NCBI GenBank assembly: GCA_016181525.1 | Contig: JACOZD010000012.1 | Location: 1-40,931 of the forward strand | Length of the DNA stretch: 40,931 nt | Reading direction: 5' to 3' | Origin: Candidatus Tayloriibacteriota bacterium | GTDB taxonomy: Bacteria > Patescibacteriota > Minisyncoccia > Phycocordibacterales > JACOZD01 | In this document: positions 1 to 8,433 of the stretch, piece by piece | How positions within the stretch are numbered: the first letter of the stretch is position 1 | Layout: each line of letters begins with the position of its first letter | Notes under the pieces: model-generated | What the model was told of the DNA's origin: nothing | The model's input: only the letters and a program-made list of their open reading frames with translations | Database searches by the model: none | Made by a program: the position numbers and the translations under genes

Positions 1-1
1 T

Positions 2-355
2 ATTAAAGATAAAATACTTACGGTGGTTGCTCCGCTCAAAGATACCCCGGCCTACAGGGCGGGCATCAAATCAGGCGATAAAATTCTTAAAATCGACCAA
101 ACCACCACGGTTAATTTGACTATTGATGAAGCAGTTAAATTGATAAGAGGGGAGAGAGGAACGGAAATTATTCTCACCATTGCCCGGGACGGAGAAAAAG
201 AACCAAGGGAAATAAAAATAATCCGCGACATCGGAAAAAGCATTGCTTGCTCAAACGATTCAGTATCCAGTATGCACGAGGGAACAGGCCAAAATCATCA
301 GTCCCCGGGAGCCAGTTTTCATATCGCCCCCGGGGTTTTTCTTTTGGTAAAATAA
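2..355 (+). pseudogene. S41-family C-terminal processing peptidase, PDZ fragment, truncated
   Basis: The frame is open from the window edge. Its first ~80 residues look like the PDZ domain of CtpA-type S41 proteases, with VVAPLKDTPAYRAGIKSGD followed by KILKIDQ and LIRGERGTEIILTIARDGE. In that family the PDZ is followed by a long Ser/Lys protease domain. Here resemblance stops near base 238 at KIIRDI and the frame ends at 355 after unrelated residues, so the protease domain is absent. I checked the other two frames downstream and saw no continuation. It is either a decayed gene or a contig joint; the 5' part lies outside the window. Confidence 0.6.
302..344 (+). terminator. Terminator-like hairpin
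   Basis: The arms CCCCGGG (303-309) and CCCGGGG (329-335) enclose about 20 nt and are followed by TTTTTCTTTT. It resembles a rho-independent terminator for the preceding fragment, although the loop is long. Confidence 0.45.
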
Positions 356-380
356 GCTGCGATCGCAGCTTATTTTACCA
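345..380. repeat. Perfect 36-nt palindrome
   Basis: The arm TGGTAAAATAAGCTGC is followed by GATC and then its exact reverse complement. There is no mismatch over 16 bp per arm. It lies directly before the REP-like palindrome at 384. No T-tract follows, so it is not a standard terminator. Confidence 0.85.
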
Positions 381-383
381 TCA

Positions 384-396
384 GAGGTGTCACCTC
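384..396. repeat. REP-like palindrome, copy 1
   Basis: GAGGTGTCACCTC is a perfect palindrome around a central T. The same core recurs beside the RAYT transposase (14691, 15421, 15442) and twice near 25621. This copy lacks the ATGCTAT/ATAGCAT extensions seen at the others. Confidence 0.7.
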
Positions 397-418
397 ATAT
401 GGGTAACTGAACACAATG

Positions 419-447
419 TTGACATATTGATATGAGAACACTATATT
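419..447 (+). promoter_or_regulatory. Consensus sigma-70-type promoter
   Basis: TTGACA (419-424) and TATATT (442-447) are separated by 17 nt. The promoter lies 20 nt before the ATG at 467 and just after the REP palindrome. Confidence 0.75.
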
Positions 448-466
448 GGCGGTAGAAAGGATACTT

Positions 467-985
467 ATGAATAATACTGCAGTTCTTTTGAATCGAGAGT
501 ATGATGTCTTAAAGCAAAAGGAGAGGAAACGCAAGGCACAGGAAGAAGCTGAATGGAAGCGGCAGGAACGCCGAATAAGAGCTCAAAAGAAACACGAAGA
601 AGCTTTCGGCAAAGAAGTGAAGCGCGCGCTCGCCGAAGTCTCCGCGACTTTCCAGGAGTTATTCAAAATTCCCGAAATCCGAAAGGCTCTCAAAATTGTT
701 TATGGCAATTCTCGCAACTCTTGCAACGCCTCCTTTTGGTCAAAGGATATAGAAGCGTATTGCTATTCGATAAGCGCGATGCCTGTCGATTGGTTATACC
801 CAAAAGGCAAGTGGAAAGTTTCTATCATCTACTGGCATTTACCCTCGGGCGGCCAATTCTATAATGTTTTTGAAGATAGTTTCGCTACCCTGCCCAGTTG
901 TGTCCTCGGAGCTCTTAAAAAGCTTGCTTCGAGAAAAAATATGATTAAATGTCTTGCCAGAGAGAAATACGAAGCAGAACATTGA
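467..985 (+). CDS. Hypothetical protein with charged N-terminal helix
   Basis: This encodes 172 residues and I recognise no family. The ATG at 467 is chosen over an upstream TTG (446) because AGAAAGG lies just before it and a consensus promoter ends at 447. Residues ~10-55 are almost entirely Lys, Arg, Glu, Gln and Ala and should form a long helix or coiled coil. The remainder is mixed, rich in Trp, Tyr and Cys, and looks globular. There is no signal peptide or membrane segment. It is a single-gene unit closed by a terminator. Base use is more AT-rich than the neighbouring ileS, which may indicate accessory origin. Confidence 0.6.
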   Translation: MNNTAVLLNREYDVLKQKERKRKAQEEAEWKRQERRIRAQKKHEEAFGKEVKRALAEVSATFQELFKIPEIRKALKIVYGNSRNSCNASFWSKDIEAYCYSISAMPVDWLYPKGKWKVSIIYWHLPSGGQFYNVFEDSFATLPSCVLGALKKLASRKNMIKCLAREKYEAEH

Positions 986-988
986 CAG

Positions 989-1014
989 TCGGGGACCTTA
1001 CCCCGGCTTTTTTA
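989..1014 (+). terminator. Rho-independent terminator
   Basis: CGGGG, a six-base loop and CCCCG are followed by a T-rich tract (cttttttatt), immediately after the stop codon at 985. Confidence 0.8.
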
Positions 1015-1029
1015 TTAGGCAAAACTTGC

Positions 1030-1035
1030 TAGAAT
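1030..1035 (+). promoter_or_regulatory. -10 box of ileS, leaderless type
   Basis: TAGAAT ends 7 nt before the ileS ATG. There is no Shine-Dalgarno sequence between, so the transcript probably starts at or next to the start codon. Confidence 0.5.
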
Positions 1036-1042
1036 TGCACGT

Positions 1043-4000
1043 ATGGAAAAAAAGAAAAGCGAGGCGGCGCGCAGAGAGGAGGAAATCCTTAAATTCTGGG
1101 AGAAAAATAAAATATTTGAGAAGACACTAAAGAAAGAAGCTCCGAAGGGAGAGTTTGTTTTTTATGACGGCCCGCCCTTCGCCAACGGCGCGCCGCACTT
1201 CGGCAACTTTTTGGCAAGTATCATCAAGGATGTCATTCCGCGTTACAAAACCATGCGCGGCTACGGCGTTCCTCGGCGGTGGGGCTGGGACTGTCATGGC
1301 CTGCCGGTCGAGACCGAGGTGGAGAAGGAGCTTCGACTGCCGGACAAAAAGGCCATCGAGGAATTCGGAGTAGAGAGGTTCAATGAGGCGGCGGCGAAGA
1401 GTGTCATGCGTTACGCCGCCGTCTGGCGGGAGCAGATTCCGCGAGTCGGCCGGTGGGTTGACATGGAGAGAGATTACCGGACCATGGATACTCCCTACAC
1501 CGAGTCGGTCTGGTGGATTTTTAAAACGCTTTACGATAAGGGGCTGATATACGAGGGCTTCAAAGCCATGCACCTCTGCCCCCGCTGCGGCACCACTCTC
1601 TCTAACTTTGAGGTCGGCCAGCGTTATAAATCAATTAAGGATTTGTCGGCCTACGTCAAGTTCCCGCTCAAAGGCCAAAAAGACACCTACCTTCTGGCTT
1701 GGACGACCACTCCCTGGACCTTACCCGGCAACGCCGCCCTGGCCGTCAGACCCGATGCCAGATACATGAAGATTAAAGTCGGGCCTGAAAAGCTCATCCT
1801 GGCCAAAGACAGGGCAGGTATTCTTGAGACAGAGTACGAAATCGTCGAAGAATTTTGGGGTAGGGAACTTTTAGGCCTCGAGTACCATCCCCCGTTCGAT
1901 TACTTCGAGAAAGACAAAAAGGCGAAAAACAGAGAGAGAGCATGGAGGATTTACGGCGCCGACTTTGTCACCCTCAAAGAAGGCGCGGGTATAGTTCATA
2001 TCGCTCCGGCCTTCGGTGACGATGACCTTTCTCTGGCCGAGAAGGAGGATATTCCTCTCATTCACCATGTCACGCCTCAAGGCAATTTTGCCCAGAAAGT
2101 TTTGGATTTTGCCGGCTTGCCGGTTAAGCCCAAAAGTGACCCGCAGGCGGCCGATAAACTTATAGTTGAGCATCTTAAGAATAAAAATCTTATCTTTAAA
2201 GTCCAAGAAATTGTTCATGAATACCCCCACTGCTGGCGGTGCGAGACGCCGCTTTTGAATTTCGCCTCCTCGTCGTGGTTTGTTAAGGTTATCGCTCTGA
2301 AGAACAAACTCCTTTCGGAAAATAGAAAAATCAAATGGGTGCCGCCGGAGATTGGCGAGGGGCGTTTTGGAACGTGGCTTGAAGGCGCTCGGGACTGGGC
2401 CGTCTCCCGCTCACGCTACTTTGGGGCGCCTCTGCCGGTCTGGCGGTGTGATAAGTGTGAGCGGGTTCGAGTTGTTGGTTCTGTTGCGGAACTCAAAAAA
2501 GAGTCGCCGCCAAGCGCTGAAATATATATCATGCGCCATGGGGAGGCGGAGAATAATGTTCTGGGTATTTTGAACACCAATCTGGCCGAAAACAACCTTC
2601 ATCTGACGGCCAAAGGGAGGGAGCAGGTTCGCGCCTCGGCGGCGAAACTGCGGGGGAGATTTGACATCATTATCTCCTCGCCATTCCTGCGCGCTCGAGA
2701 GACGGCCGAGCTCGCCGCCGAGGCGCTCGGTTTCTCTAAGGATAAAATCATTATTGACGAGCGCATCCGTGAGTACAACGCCGGCGTTTTTGACGGCCGG
2801 AGGGTGGATGAGTATCACGCTTTCTATGCCAAGGACGAGGAATATTTCTCTAAGCGCCCGGAAGGAGGAGAAAATTACACCGATGTCAGAAAACGGGTAG
2901 GGGAGTTTCTCTACGAGGCGGCGGGCAAGTACATCGGCAAACAAATTCTGGTCGTCTCGCACGATGCGCCCTTGTGGCTCATGTGGGGAGTGTCGGGAGG
3001 GAAGAGTGTCGGGGAGTTACTTAAGGGCGAGCCGGTCAGCGCCTACTTTCTCGGTAACGGCGAGTGGCGGGAGCTTGACTTCGCTCCGCTGCCTTTGAAC
3101 AGCCACTTCGAGCTTGATTTCCATCGGCCCTACATTGACCGCATTACTCTCACCTGTCCCTGCGGAGCGCCGGGGCGGAGAGTGGAGGAGGTTTTTGACT
3201 GCTGGTTTGAGTCCGGCTCCATGCCTTACGCCTCGCATCATTACCCCTTCGGGGATAAAGCTCTTTTCAATCCGAGTTCGGGTTTTTTGAGAAAGTCCGT
3301 GGGTTTTCCGGCTGACTTTATCGCTGAAGGTCTCGACCAGACCCGCGGCTGGTTTTATTCGATGCTGGTTTTAGGCGCGGCTCTCTTTGGGAGGAGTCCC
3401 TACAAGAAAGTGCTAGTAAACGGCATCATTCTCGCCGAGGATGGGCAGAAGATGTCCAAACGGCTCAAAAACTATCCCGACCCGATGGCGGTGGTGGACC
3501 GCTTTGGGGCCGACGCCCTTCGCTTTTACCTTCTCTCATCCCCCGTGGTCCGAGGGGAGGAGCTAAAGTTTTCGGAGAAGGGATTAGGCGAGATACAAAA
3601 AAAGGTTTTGGGTCGTCTCCACAATGTTTTGGAGTTCTACGAGCTTTACGCTTTAAAAAGTTCTACGCCCTCCACCTTAAACCCCAAACCCTCTCATATT
3701 CTGGACCGCTGGATTTTGGCGAGACTTAGCGAACTCTCAAAAGAAGTTACGGACGGACTCGAGGCCTATGAGCTGGACCGCGCCGCGCGCCCCATCGCCG
3801 AGTTTGTGGATGACCTCTCCGCCTGGTACGTGCGCCGCTCGCGCGAGCGATTTAGAGGCGATGATAAAGAGGAGAAGAAATGCGCTTCGGCTACTCTTTT
3901 CTGTGTTCTTGGAGAATTCTCTAAACTGATTGCGCCTTCTATGCCTTTCTACGCCGAGTACATTTATCAAAGGGTAAAACCGAGTGATTCAAAAGAGAGT

Positions 4001-4591
4001 GTCCACCTCGAATCTTGGCCTTCCTTAAAAGACTACAAGCTGCCCTCGGCCGACGGGCCGTCGGCACGGGCTAGGCAAGCTGCCAGCCACAAGCTTTTAG
4101 AAAATATGAAAGAGGTGCGGAGAGTGGTCTCTCTGGCTCTGGAGGCGAGAGCTCGGGCTGGAATTAAGGTCCGCCAGCCCTTGCATATGCTTAAACTAAA
4201 GGCCGCGGCCGAAGGTTTTCTTGATAAACCTCTTCTTCGCCTCGTTGCCGATGAGGTTAATGTCAAAGTAATTCTCCCGGATGAGAGTATTTCGGGCGAA
4301 GTAGAACTCGACACGCGCCTGACCGAGGCCTTGAGAGAGGAAGGTGTGGTGCGGGATATCGTACGTCTCCTCCAGGACGCCAGAAAGAAAGCGGGGCTAA
4401 AGGTCGGGGAGAAAGCGTCCGTGTCTATCGCCGCGCCGGAGGAGATAAAAAGAATCGTTGAAAAGAATAAAGGCGAGCTAATCAAATCTGCGACTCTTAA
4501 AGAGTTGAGATATGATGCCATTCCTGATTCGGAGAAATTTCAGATTGACGGAAAGCCGGTCTCTTTGAGAGTAGAAAAGAGCGATAAATAA
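1043..4591 (+). CDS. ileS: Isoleucyl-tRNA synthetase with inserted histidine-phosphatase domain
   Basis: It charges tRNA-Ile with isoleucine in the cytoplasm and has 1182 residues. The class I core is clear: the HIGH-equivalent lies in PPFANGAPHFGN (44-55, reading HFGN), the CP1 editing domain follows, KMSKR is at 803-807, and an anticodon-binding C-terminal region follows that. A zinc knuckle is split: C469/C472 lie before, and C705/C707 after, an extra domain of ~200 residues (about 492-690). That insert reads as a histidine phosphatase (phosphoglycerate-mutase fold). It has MRHGEAENN (R498, H499), SSPFLRARETA, an acidic IREYNAGVF stretch and VVSHD (H640), so the catalytic set looks intact. 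In ordinary IleRS this loop is only about ten residues. The stop codon abuts the recO ATG. Confidence 0.95.
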   Translation: MEKKKSEAARREEEILKFWEKNKIFEKTLKKEAPKGEFVFYDGPPFANGAPHFGNFLASIIKDVIPRYKTMRGYGVPRRWGWDCHGLPVETEVEKELRLPDKKAIEEFGVERFNEAAAKSVMRYAAVWREQIPRVGRWVDMERDYRTMDTPYTESVWWIFKTLYDKGLIYEGFKAMHLCPRCGTTLSNFEVGQRYKSIKDLSAYVKFPLKGQKDTYLLAWTTTPWTLPGNAALAVRPDARYMKIKVGPEKLILAKDRAGILETEYEIVEEFWGRELLGLEYHPPFDYFEKDKKAKNRERAWRIYGADFVTLKEGAGIVHIAPAFGDDDLSLAEKEDIPLIHHVTPQGNFAQKVLDFAGLPVKPKSDPQAADKLIVEHLKNKNLIFKVQEIVHEYPHCWRCETPLLNFASSSWFVKVIALKNKLLSENRKIKWVPPEIGEGRFGTWLEGARDWAVSRSRYFGAPLPVWRCDKCERVRVVGSVAELKKESPPSAEIYIMRHGEAENNVLGILNTNLAENNLHLTAKGREQVRASAAKLRGRFDIIISSPFLRARETAELAAEALGFSKDKIIIDERIREYNAGVFDGRRVDEYHAFYAKDEEYFSKRPEGGENYTDVRKRVGEFLYEAAGKYIGKQILVVSHDAPLWLMWGVSGGKSVGELLKGEPVSAYFLGNGEWRELDFAPLPLNSHFELDFHRPYIDRITLTCPCGAPGRRVEEVFDCWFESGSMPYASHHYPFGDKALFNPSSGFLRKSVGFPADFIAEGLDQTRGWFYSMLVLGAALFGRSPYKKVLVNGIILAEDGQKMSKRLKNYPDPMAVVDRFGADALRFYLLSSPVVRGEELKFSEKGLGEIQKKVLGRLHNVLEFYELYALKSSTPSTLNPKPSHILDRWILARLSELSKEVTDGLEAYELDRAARPIAEFVDDLSAWYVRRSRERFRGDDKEEKKCASATLFCVLGEFSKLIAPSMPFYAEYIYQRVKPSDSKESVHLESWPSLKDYKLPSADGPSARARQAASHKLLENMKEVRRVVSLALEARARAGIKVRQPLHMLKLKAAAEGFLDKPLLRLVADEVNVKVILPDESISGEVELDTRLTEALREEGVVRDIVRLLQDARKKAGLKVGEKASVSIAAPEEIKRIVEKNKGELIKSATLKELRYDAIPDSEKFQIDGKPVSLRVEKSDK

Positions 4592-5182
4592 ATGTACCGC
4601 ATTTATGAGACGAAGGGGATTGTGCTGGAGACGAGACCGAGAGGGGAGGCCGGCGCGTCTGTGACCATCCTGACCGACAAGTTCGGTTTAGTTAGGGCGG
4701 CGGCGCCGGGGCTCCGTCTCTCCCGGTCTAAACTGCGCTTCGGCCTTACAACTTACTCGCTCTCCCGCCTGGCTTTGGTCCGCGGCCGCGACGGCTGGCG
4801 GGTGACGGACGCCGCCGCCGCCGCCAATCTTTTTTTTGGCCTGCGCTCCCGGCCGGACGATATGCGTCTTTTAGAGAGACTCTTCACTCTCCTCAAAAGA
4901 CTGACTCCCGAGGAAGGCGGAGAGAGCAATCTTTACCGGGTCATTTGCGGCGCGGCTCGGTTTGTCTTGAGACACCATCTCTCTCCGGAGAAGGGCAGGA
5001 TTTTGGAGGCGCTTACCGCCTTGCGTATTCTCTCGGAGCTCGGCTACGGCCCCGAAGCGGAAGAGTTTTCGACCTTCTTCAGCAGGCCGTCTCTCGGAGA
5101 CAGAGTTCTAGCTTCATTTAAACCGCACCTGCGGCGGGCCTATCGGGAAATAAATACCGCTCTGCGGGCAAGCCAACTCTAG
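4592..5182 (+). CDS. recO: DNA repair protein RecO (short form)
   Basis: RecO loads RecA onto gapped single-stranded DNA together with RecR. The N-terminus YETKGIVLETRPRGEAGASV with TILTDKFGLVRAAAPGLRLS is the typical RecO OB fold, followed by a helical region (LRSRPDDMRLLERLFTLLKR, then EALTALRILSELGYG). At 196 residues it is shorter than the usual ~240, and I see no CxxC zinc motif. The ATG directly follows the ileS stop (TAAATG), which suggests translational coupling. recA lies in the same window at 16115-17113. Confidence 0.85.
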   Translation: MYRIYETKGIVLETRPRGEAGASVTILTDKFGLVRAAAPGLRLSRSKLRFGLTTYSLSRLALVRGRDGWRVTDAAAAANLFFGLRSRPDDMRLLERLFTLLKRLTPEEGGESNLYRVICGAARFVLRHHLSPEKGRILEALTALRILSELGYGPEAEEFSTFFSRPSLGDRVLASFKPHLRRAYREINTALRASQL

Positions 5183-5219
5183 TTTCTTTATTCTTGTTTC
5201 TAGTTTCTCGTTTCTCCCT

Positions 5220-5225
5220 TATAAT
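5220..5225 (+). promoter_or_regulatory. -10 box, leaderless type
   Basis: TATAAT ends 7 nt before the ATG at 5233 with no ribosome binding site between. The upstream stretch is pyrimidine-rich repeats of TTTCT. Confidence 0.6.
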
Positions 5226-5232
5226 TTGGCCC

Positions 5233-7128
5233 ATGCGCGACGAAGATGAGAGCGGGCTTGAGAAGTTGCAAAGAGGTTTGTATGCTCGAGAGGAGCCGGA
5301 GCGAAAGGAGGCCGATGATCTGGAACTTGACCCGCAGGCGGTGCGCGAAGTTTGGACCGACGCCGAAGTCCCTCCTCCTCGGGCCAAAATCCCTGTTATG
5401 AAGACGATTTTTATCTTTTCGGTTATCTTCTTTCTGATTGCCTTGGGCATGGCCGCTTTTGTCTTTTTTAAGGGTGACAACGTCGTTTCTTCCGAGAACG
5501 TGGATTTGGAGGTGACCGGTCCGGTTAATCTGCGGGGCGGCGACGAGCTTCGGCTGGCGGTCTCCATCCGCAACCGCAACAACGCTAGACTGACCAAGGG
5601 CTCGCTCAACATCACCTTTCCGGAAGGAGCCAAAGAACCGGATGACGTTAGTCAGGAACTCTCCTTCGTCTCTGTGCCCGTTCGCGACCTGTCGCCCGGC
5701 GGTCGAGAGGAGAGCGAGGTTCGGGCCGTCATTTTCGGGGCGGAGAACGAGTCCAAGAAGTTCAAGATGGTTTTTGAATATCGAGTGGCCGGTTCAAACG
5801 CTCTTTTCTCGAAGGAAGCCGAGTATGAGATAATCTTGAGTTCTGCTCCCCTGACGCTCCGTATCGACGCCCTGCGGGAAATTTCTTCCGGTCAGGAGTA
5901 TGAGATGGTTATCAATATCGTATCGAACGCCGCCTCGCCATTGGAATCAATCGCCGTGAGGGTCGATTATCCTTTCGGCTTCCGTTTCGGCAGCGCTCTC
6001 CCTCTGCCGACCTTCGGCGATAATGTCTGGATTTTGGAGACCTTGAGTCCCAGGGAGCAGCGCTCTTTTAGAATTAAAGGGGTGATGTCCGGTCGGGAGG
6101 GAGAAGAAAGAGCTTTTAAGGTGTCGCTCGGCAGCCGCAGCAGTCTCAACGAGCGCGACATCGGCTCGGTTTTCATCTCCGCCGTTCACAAAACGGCGGT
6201 CCGCTCGCCCTTCATCAGCGCCGCGCTCTTCATAGACGGCGACGACTCGACTAAAGATTACGTCAGCCGGAGCGGCAAAACCATTCGGGTGGATGTTAAT
6301 TGGCAAAACAATCTTCCCGTTTCGGTGCGCGACTTGGCGGTTGAAGCTCGGCTCTCCGGCAACGCTTTGGACAAACGAAGCGTGACGGTCGAGAACGGCT
6401 TCTACGACTCGGCTGGAGATGTTGTCATCTGGAACAAAGAGCACAAGAGCGATTTTGGCGACGTGTCCGCCGGAGCCAAGGGGGTTTTGAGCTTTATCTT
6501 CAACCCCCTCTCCTGGAGCGCCAACCAAAACCTGCGCAACCCCGAGGTTAGTGTTTCTTTGAGTGTCAAGGGTAAGCGGGCCGAGGCGGCGGTGCCGGAG
6601 GAACTTTTCCAAACGGTCAGCCGGAAGATAAAAATAGCCACCGACTTGACTCTTGGCTCAAGGGCGGTGTACTCGGTCGGCCCATTCGTAGGTCGCGGGC
6701 CTCTGCCGCCCAAAGCCGAGCGGGAAACTACTTACACCATCATCTGGACGGTTACCAACACCGCCAACTTGGTTTCCAACGTGGAGGCAATCGCCAGTTT
6801 ACCCTCATATGTTAAGTGGCTTGGCAAGAGCTCTCCTTCAGGCGAGAGAATTAACTTTGACCAAAGCTCGAACAAGGTGACTTGGGAGCTCGGAGACGTG
6901 AGAAGCGGCGCCGGCTGGGCGACTGCCGCCAAGCAGGTCAGTTTTCAGATTTTGCTCACACCCTCCGAGAGCCAGATTGGTACCGCTCCGGTCTTAGTCT
7001 CGGGGATGTCGATTTCGGCCTTAGACCGCTTTACCGGCACGGAAATCAGGAGCGGGGAGAGTCAGCTTACCACCCGCATCAGCACGGACCCGATTTTTAA
7101 TGTTGGCATGGAGTTAGTCGTAAAATAA
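5233..7128 (+). CDS. Membrane-anchored protein with repeated Ig/DUF11-like domains
   Basis: This encodes 631 residues. The acidic cytoplasmic N-terminus (~1-55) is followed by one hydrophobic segment (~57-79, IFIFSVIFFLIALGMAAFVF) and then a long predicted extracellular part. That part is built from beta-rich units such as VTGPVNLRGGDELRLAVSI and TYTIIWTVTNTANLVSNVE, reminiscent of DUF11/CARDB-like Ig folds. The ATG at 5233 is chosen because TATAAT lies 7 nt upstream; an earlier in-frame start would overlap that promoter. Its likely role is at the cell surface (adhesion or envelope structure), but no specific function can be assigned. glyS starts 3 nt after its stop. Confidence 0.7.
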   Translation: MRDEDESGLEKLQRGLYAREEPERKEADDLELDPQAVREVWTDAEVPPPRAKIPVMKTIFIFSVIFFLIALGMAAFVFFKGDNVVSSENVDLEVTGPVNLRGGDELRLAVSIRNRNNARLTKGSLNITFPEGAKEPDDVSQELSFVSVPVRDLSPGGREESEVRAVIFGAENESKKFKMVFEYRVAGSNALFSKEAEYEIILSSAPLTLRIDALREISSGQEYEMVINIVSNAASPLESIAVRVDYPFGFRFGSALPLPTFGDNVWILETLSPREQRSFRIKGVMSGREGEERAFKVSLGSRSSLNERDIGSVFISAVHKTAVRSPFISAALFIDGDDSTKDYVSRSGKTIRVDVNWQNNLPVSVRDLAVEARLSGNALDKRSVTVENGFYDSAGDVVIWNKEHKSDFGDVSAGAKGVLSFIFNPLSWSANQNLRNPEVSVSLSVKGKRAEAAVPEELFQTVSRKIKIATDLTLGSRAVYSVGPFVGRGPLPPKAERETTYTIIWTVTNTANLVSNVEAIASLPSYVKWLGKSSPSGERINFDQSSNKVTWELGDVRSGAGWATAAKQVSFQILLTPSESQIGTAPVLVSGMSISALDRFTGTEIRSGESQLTTRISTDPIFNVGMELVVK

Positions 7129-7131
7129 ATT

Positions 7132-8433
7132 ATGGTGGCGCTGGAGACAATCGTATCGTTGTGCAAGAGGCGGGGTTTTATTTTCCCCGGGAGTGAGATT
7201 TATGGAGGGCTTTCGGGCACCTGGGACTACGGCCCCTTGGGCGCGGCTCTCAAGGACAATATTAAACGCCTGTGGTGGAGACGTTTTGTCACTTCGCGCG
7301 ATGATATGTTTGGAGTGGACGCAGCAATCCTCATGCGCCGAGAAGTTTGGCAGGCCTCCGGCCACACCCAGGATTTCTCCGACCCGATGGTTGAGTGCCG
7401 TCGGTGTAAGCGGCTTTTCCGGGCCGACCAGACCGAAGTCTCGAAGTGCCCCGAGTGCGGCGGCCAGTTTGAAGAGAAGAAACAATTCAACATGATGTTT
7501 AAAACCCACGCCGGGGCGGAGGAGAATCCCGAGTCGCTCTCGTATCTTCGCCCCGAGACGGCCCAGGGTATGTTCGTTAATTTTAAAAATATTATTGACT
7601 CCTTTCATCCGCGGCTTCCCTTCGGTCTGGCCCAGATTGGCAAGGCCTTCCGCAACGAAATCGCGCCGCGCGACTTTCTCTTTCGCACCCGGGAGTTTGA
7701 GCAGATGGAGATTGAATACTTTGTCCGACCCGGGGAGTGGCGGGAGCACTTTGAGCGCTTTCGGGCGGAGATGAATGAGTGGATTGCGAGAGACTTGGGC
7801 TTGGACGGGGCCAAGGTTTGTGAGCGGGAGGTGCCTGACGATGAGCGGGCGCACTACTCGCGGCGGACCATAGATTTTGAATTTGACTTTCCCATCGGCC
7901 GCAAAGAGCTTTACGGTTTGGCCTACCGCACCGACTTTGATTTGGCTCGTCACAGTGAGCGCTCGGGAGCGGACTTTGGCTGGCGTGACGAGAAGACGGA
8001 CGAATTTTTTATCCCGCACTGCATCGAGCCGTCCTTTGGTTTGGACAGGACAGTTTTGGCTCTCCTCTGCGACGCCTATCGGGAGGACGAGATGGCAGGA
8101 GAAAAACGGGTGTATCTTAAATTTTCTCCCACGGTGGCGCCGATTAAGGCGGCTGTCTTCCCGCTTCTCAAAAATAAACCTCCTCTGGTGGAAAAAGCTC
8201 GTCATGTATACGGGATGCTCAAAGGAGAGTTTGGCGACATTATGTTTGACGACGACGGCAACATCGGCAAACGCTACCGGCGCCAAGACGAGGTCGGCAC
8301 GCCCTTCTGTGTCACCATTGACTTTGAGACGCTCGATAACGACACTGTCACCGTCCGCGCCCGCGACAGCGGCAAGCAAGAGAGGGTATTACAGGCAGAT
8401 TTGATAGGATTTTTACGGTCAAGGTTCAAATGA
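7132..8433 (+). CDS. glyS: Glycyl-tRNA synthetase, homodimeric class II type
   Basis: It charges tRNA-Gly. The 433 residues show the eukaryote/archaeal-like single-chain GlyRS: RGFIFPGSEIYGGLSGTWDY at the N-terminus, a zinc-type CRRC...CPECGG pair, motif 2 around GKAFRNEIAPRDFLFRTREF, motif 3 near IEPSFGLDRTVLALL, and a C-terminal anticodon-binding domain (PTVAPIKAAVFPLL). The length is normal to slightly short. The stop overlaps the next start as ATGA, so the M16 protease is probably translationally coupled. Confidence 0.92.
   Translation: MVALETIVSLCKRRGFIFPGSEIYGGLSGTWDYGPLGAALKDNIKRLWWRRFVTSRDDMFGVDAAILMRREVWQASGHTQDFSDPMVECRRCKRLFRADQTEVSKCPECGGQFEEKKQFNMMFKTHAGAEENPESLSYLRPETAQGMFVNFKNIIDSFHPRLPFGLAQIGKAFRNEIAPRDFLFRTREFEQMEIEYFVRPGEWREHFERFRAEMNEWIARDLGLDGAKVCEREVPDDERAHYSRRTIDFEFDFPIGRKELYGLAYRTDFDLARHSERSGADFGWRDEKTDEFFIPHCIEPSFGLDRTVLALLCDAYREDEMAGEKRVYLKFSPTVAPIKAAVFPLLKNKPPLVEKARHVYGMLKGEFGDIMFDDDGNIGKRYRRQDEVGTPFCVTIDFETLDNDTVTVRARDSGKQERVLQADLIGFLRSRFK

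Noticed and set aside
7114-8379. Long minus-strand frame opposite glyS
   Set aside because: Mirror of a GC-rich coding gene; the plus-strand GlyRS is unambiguous.
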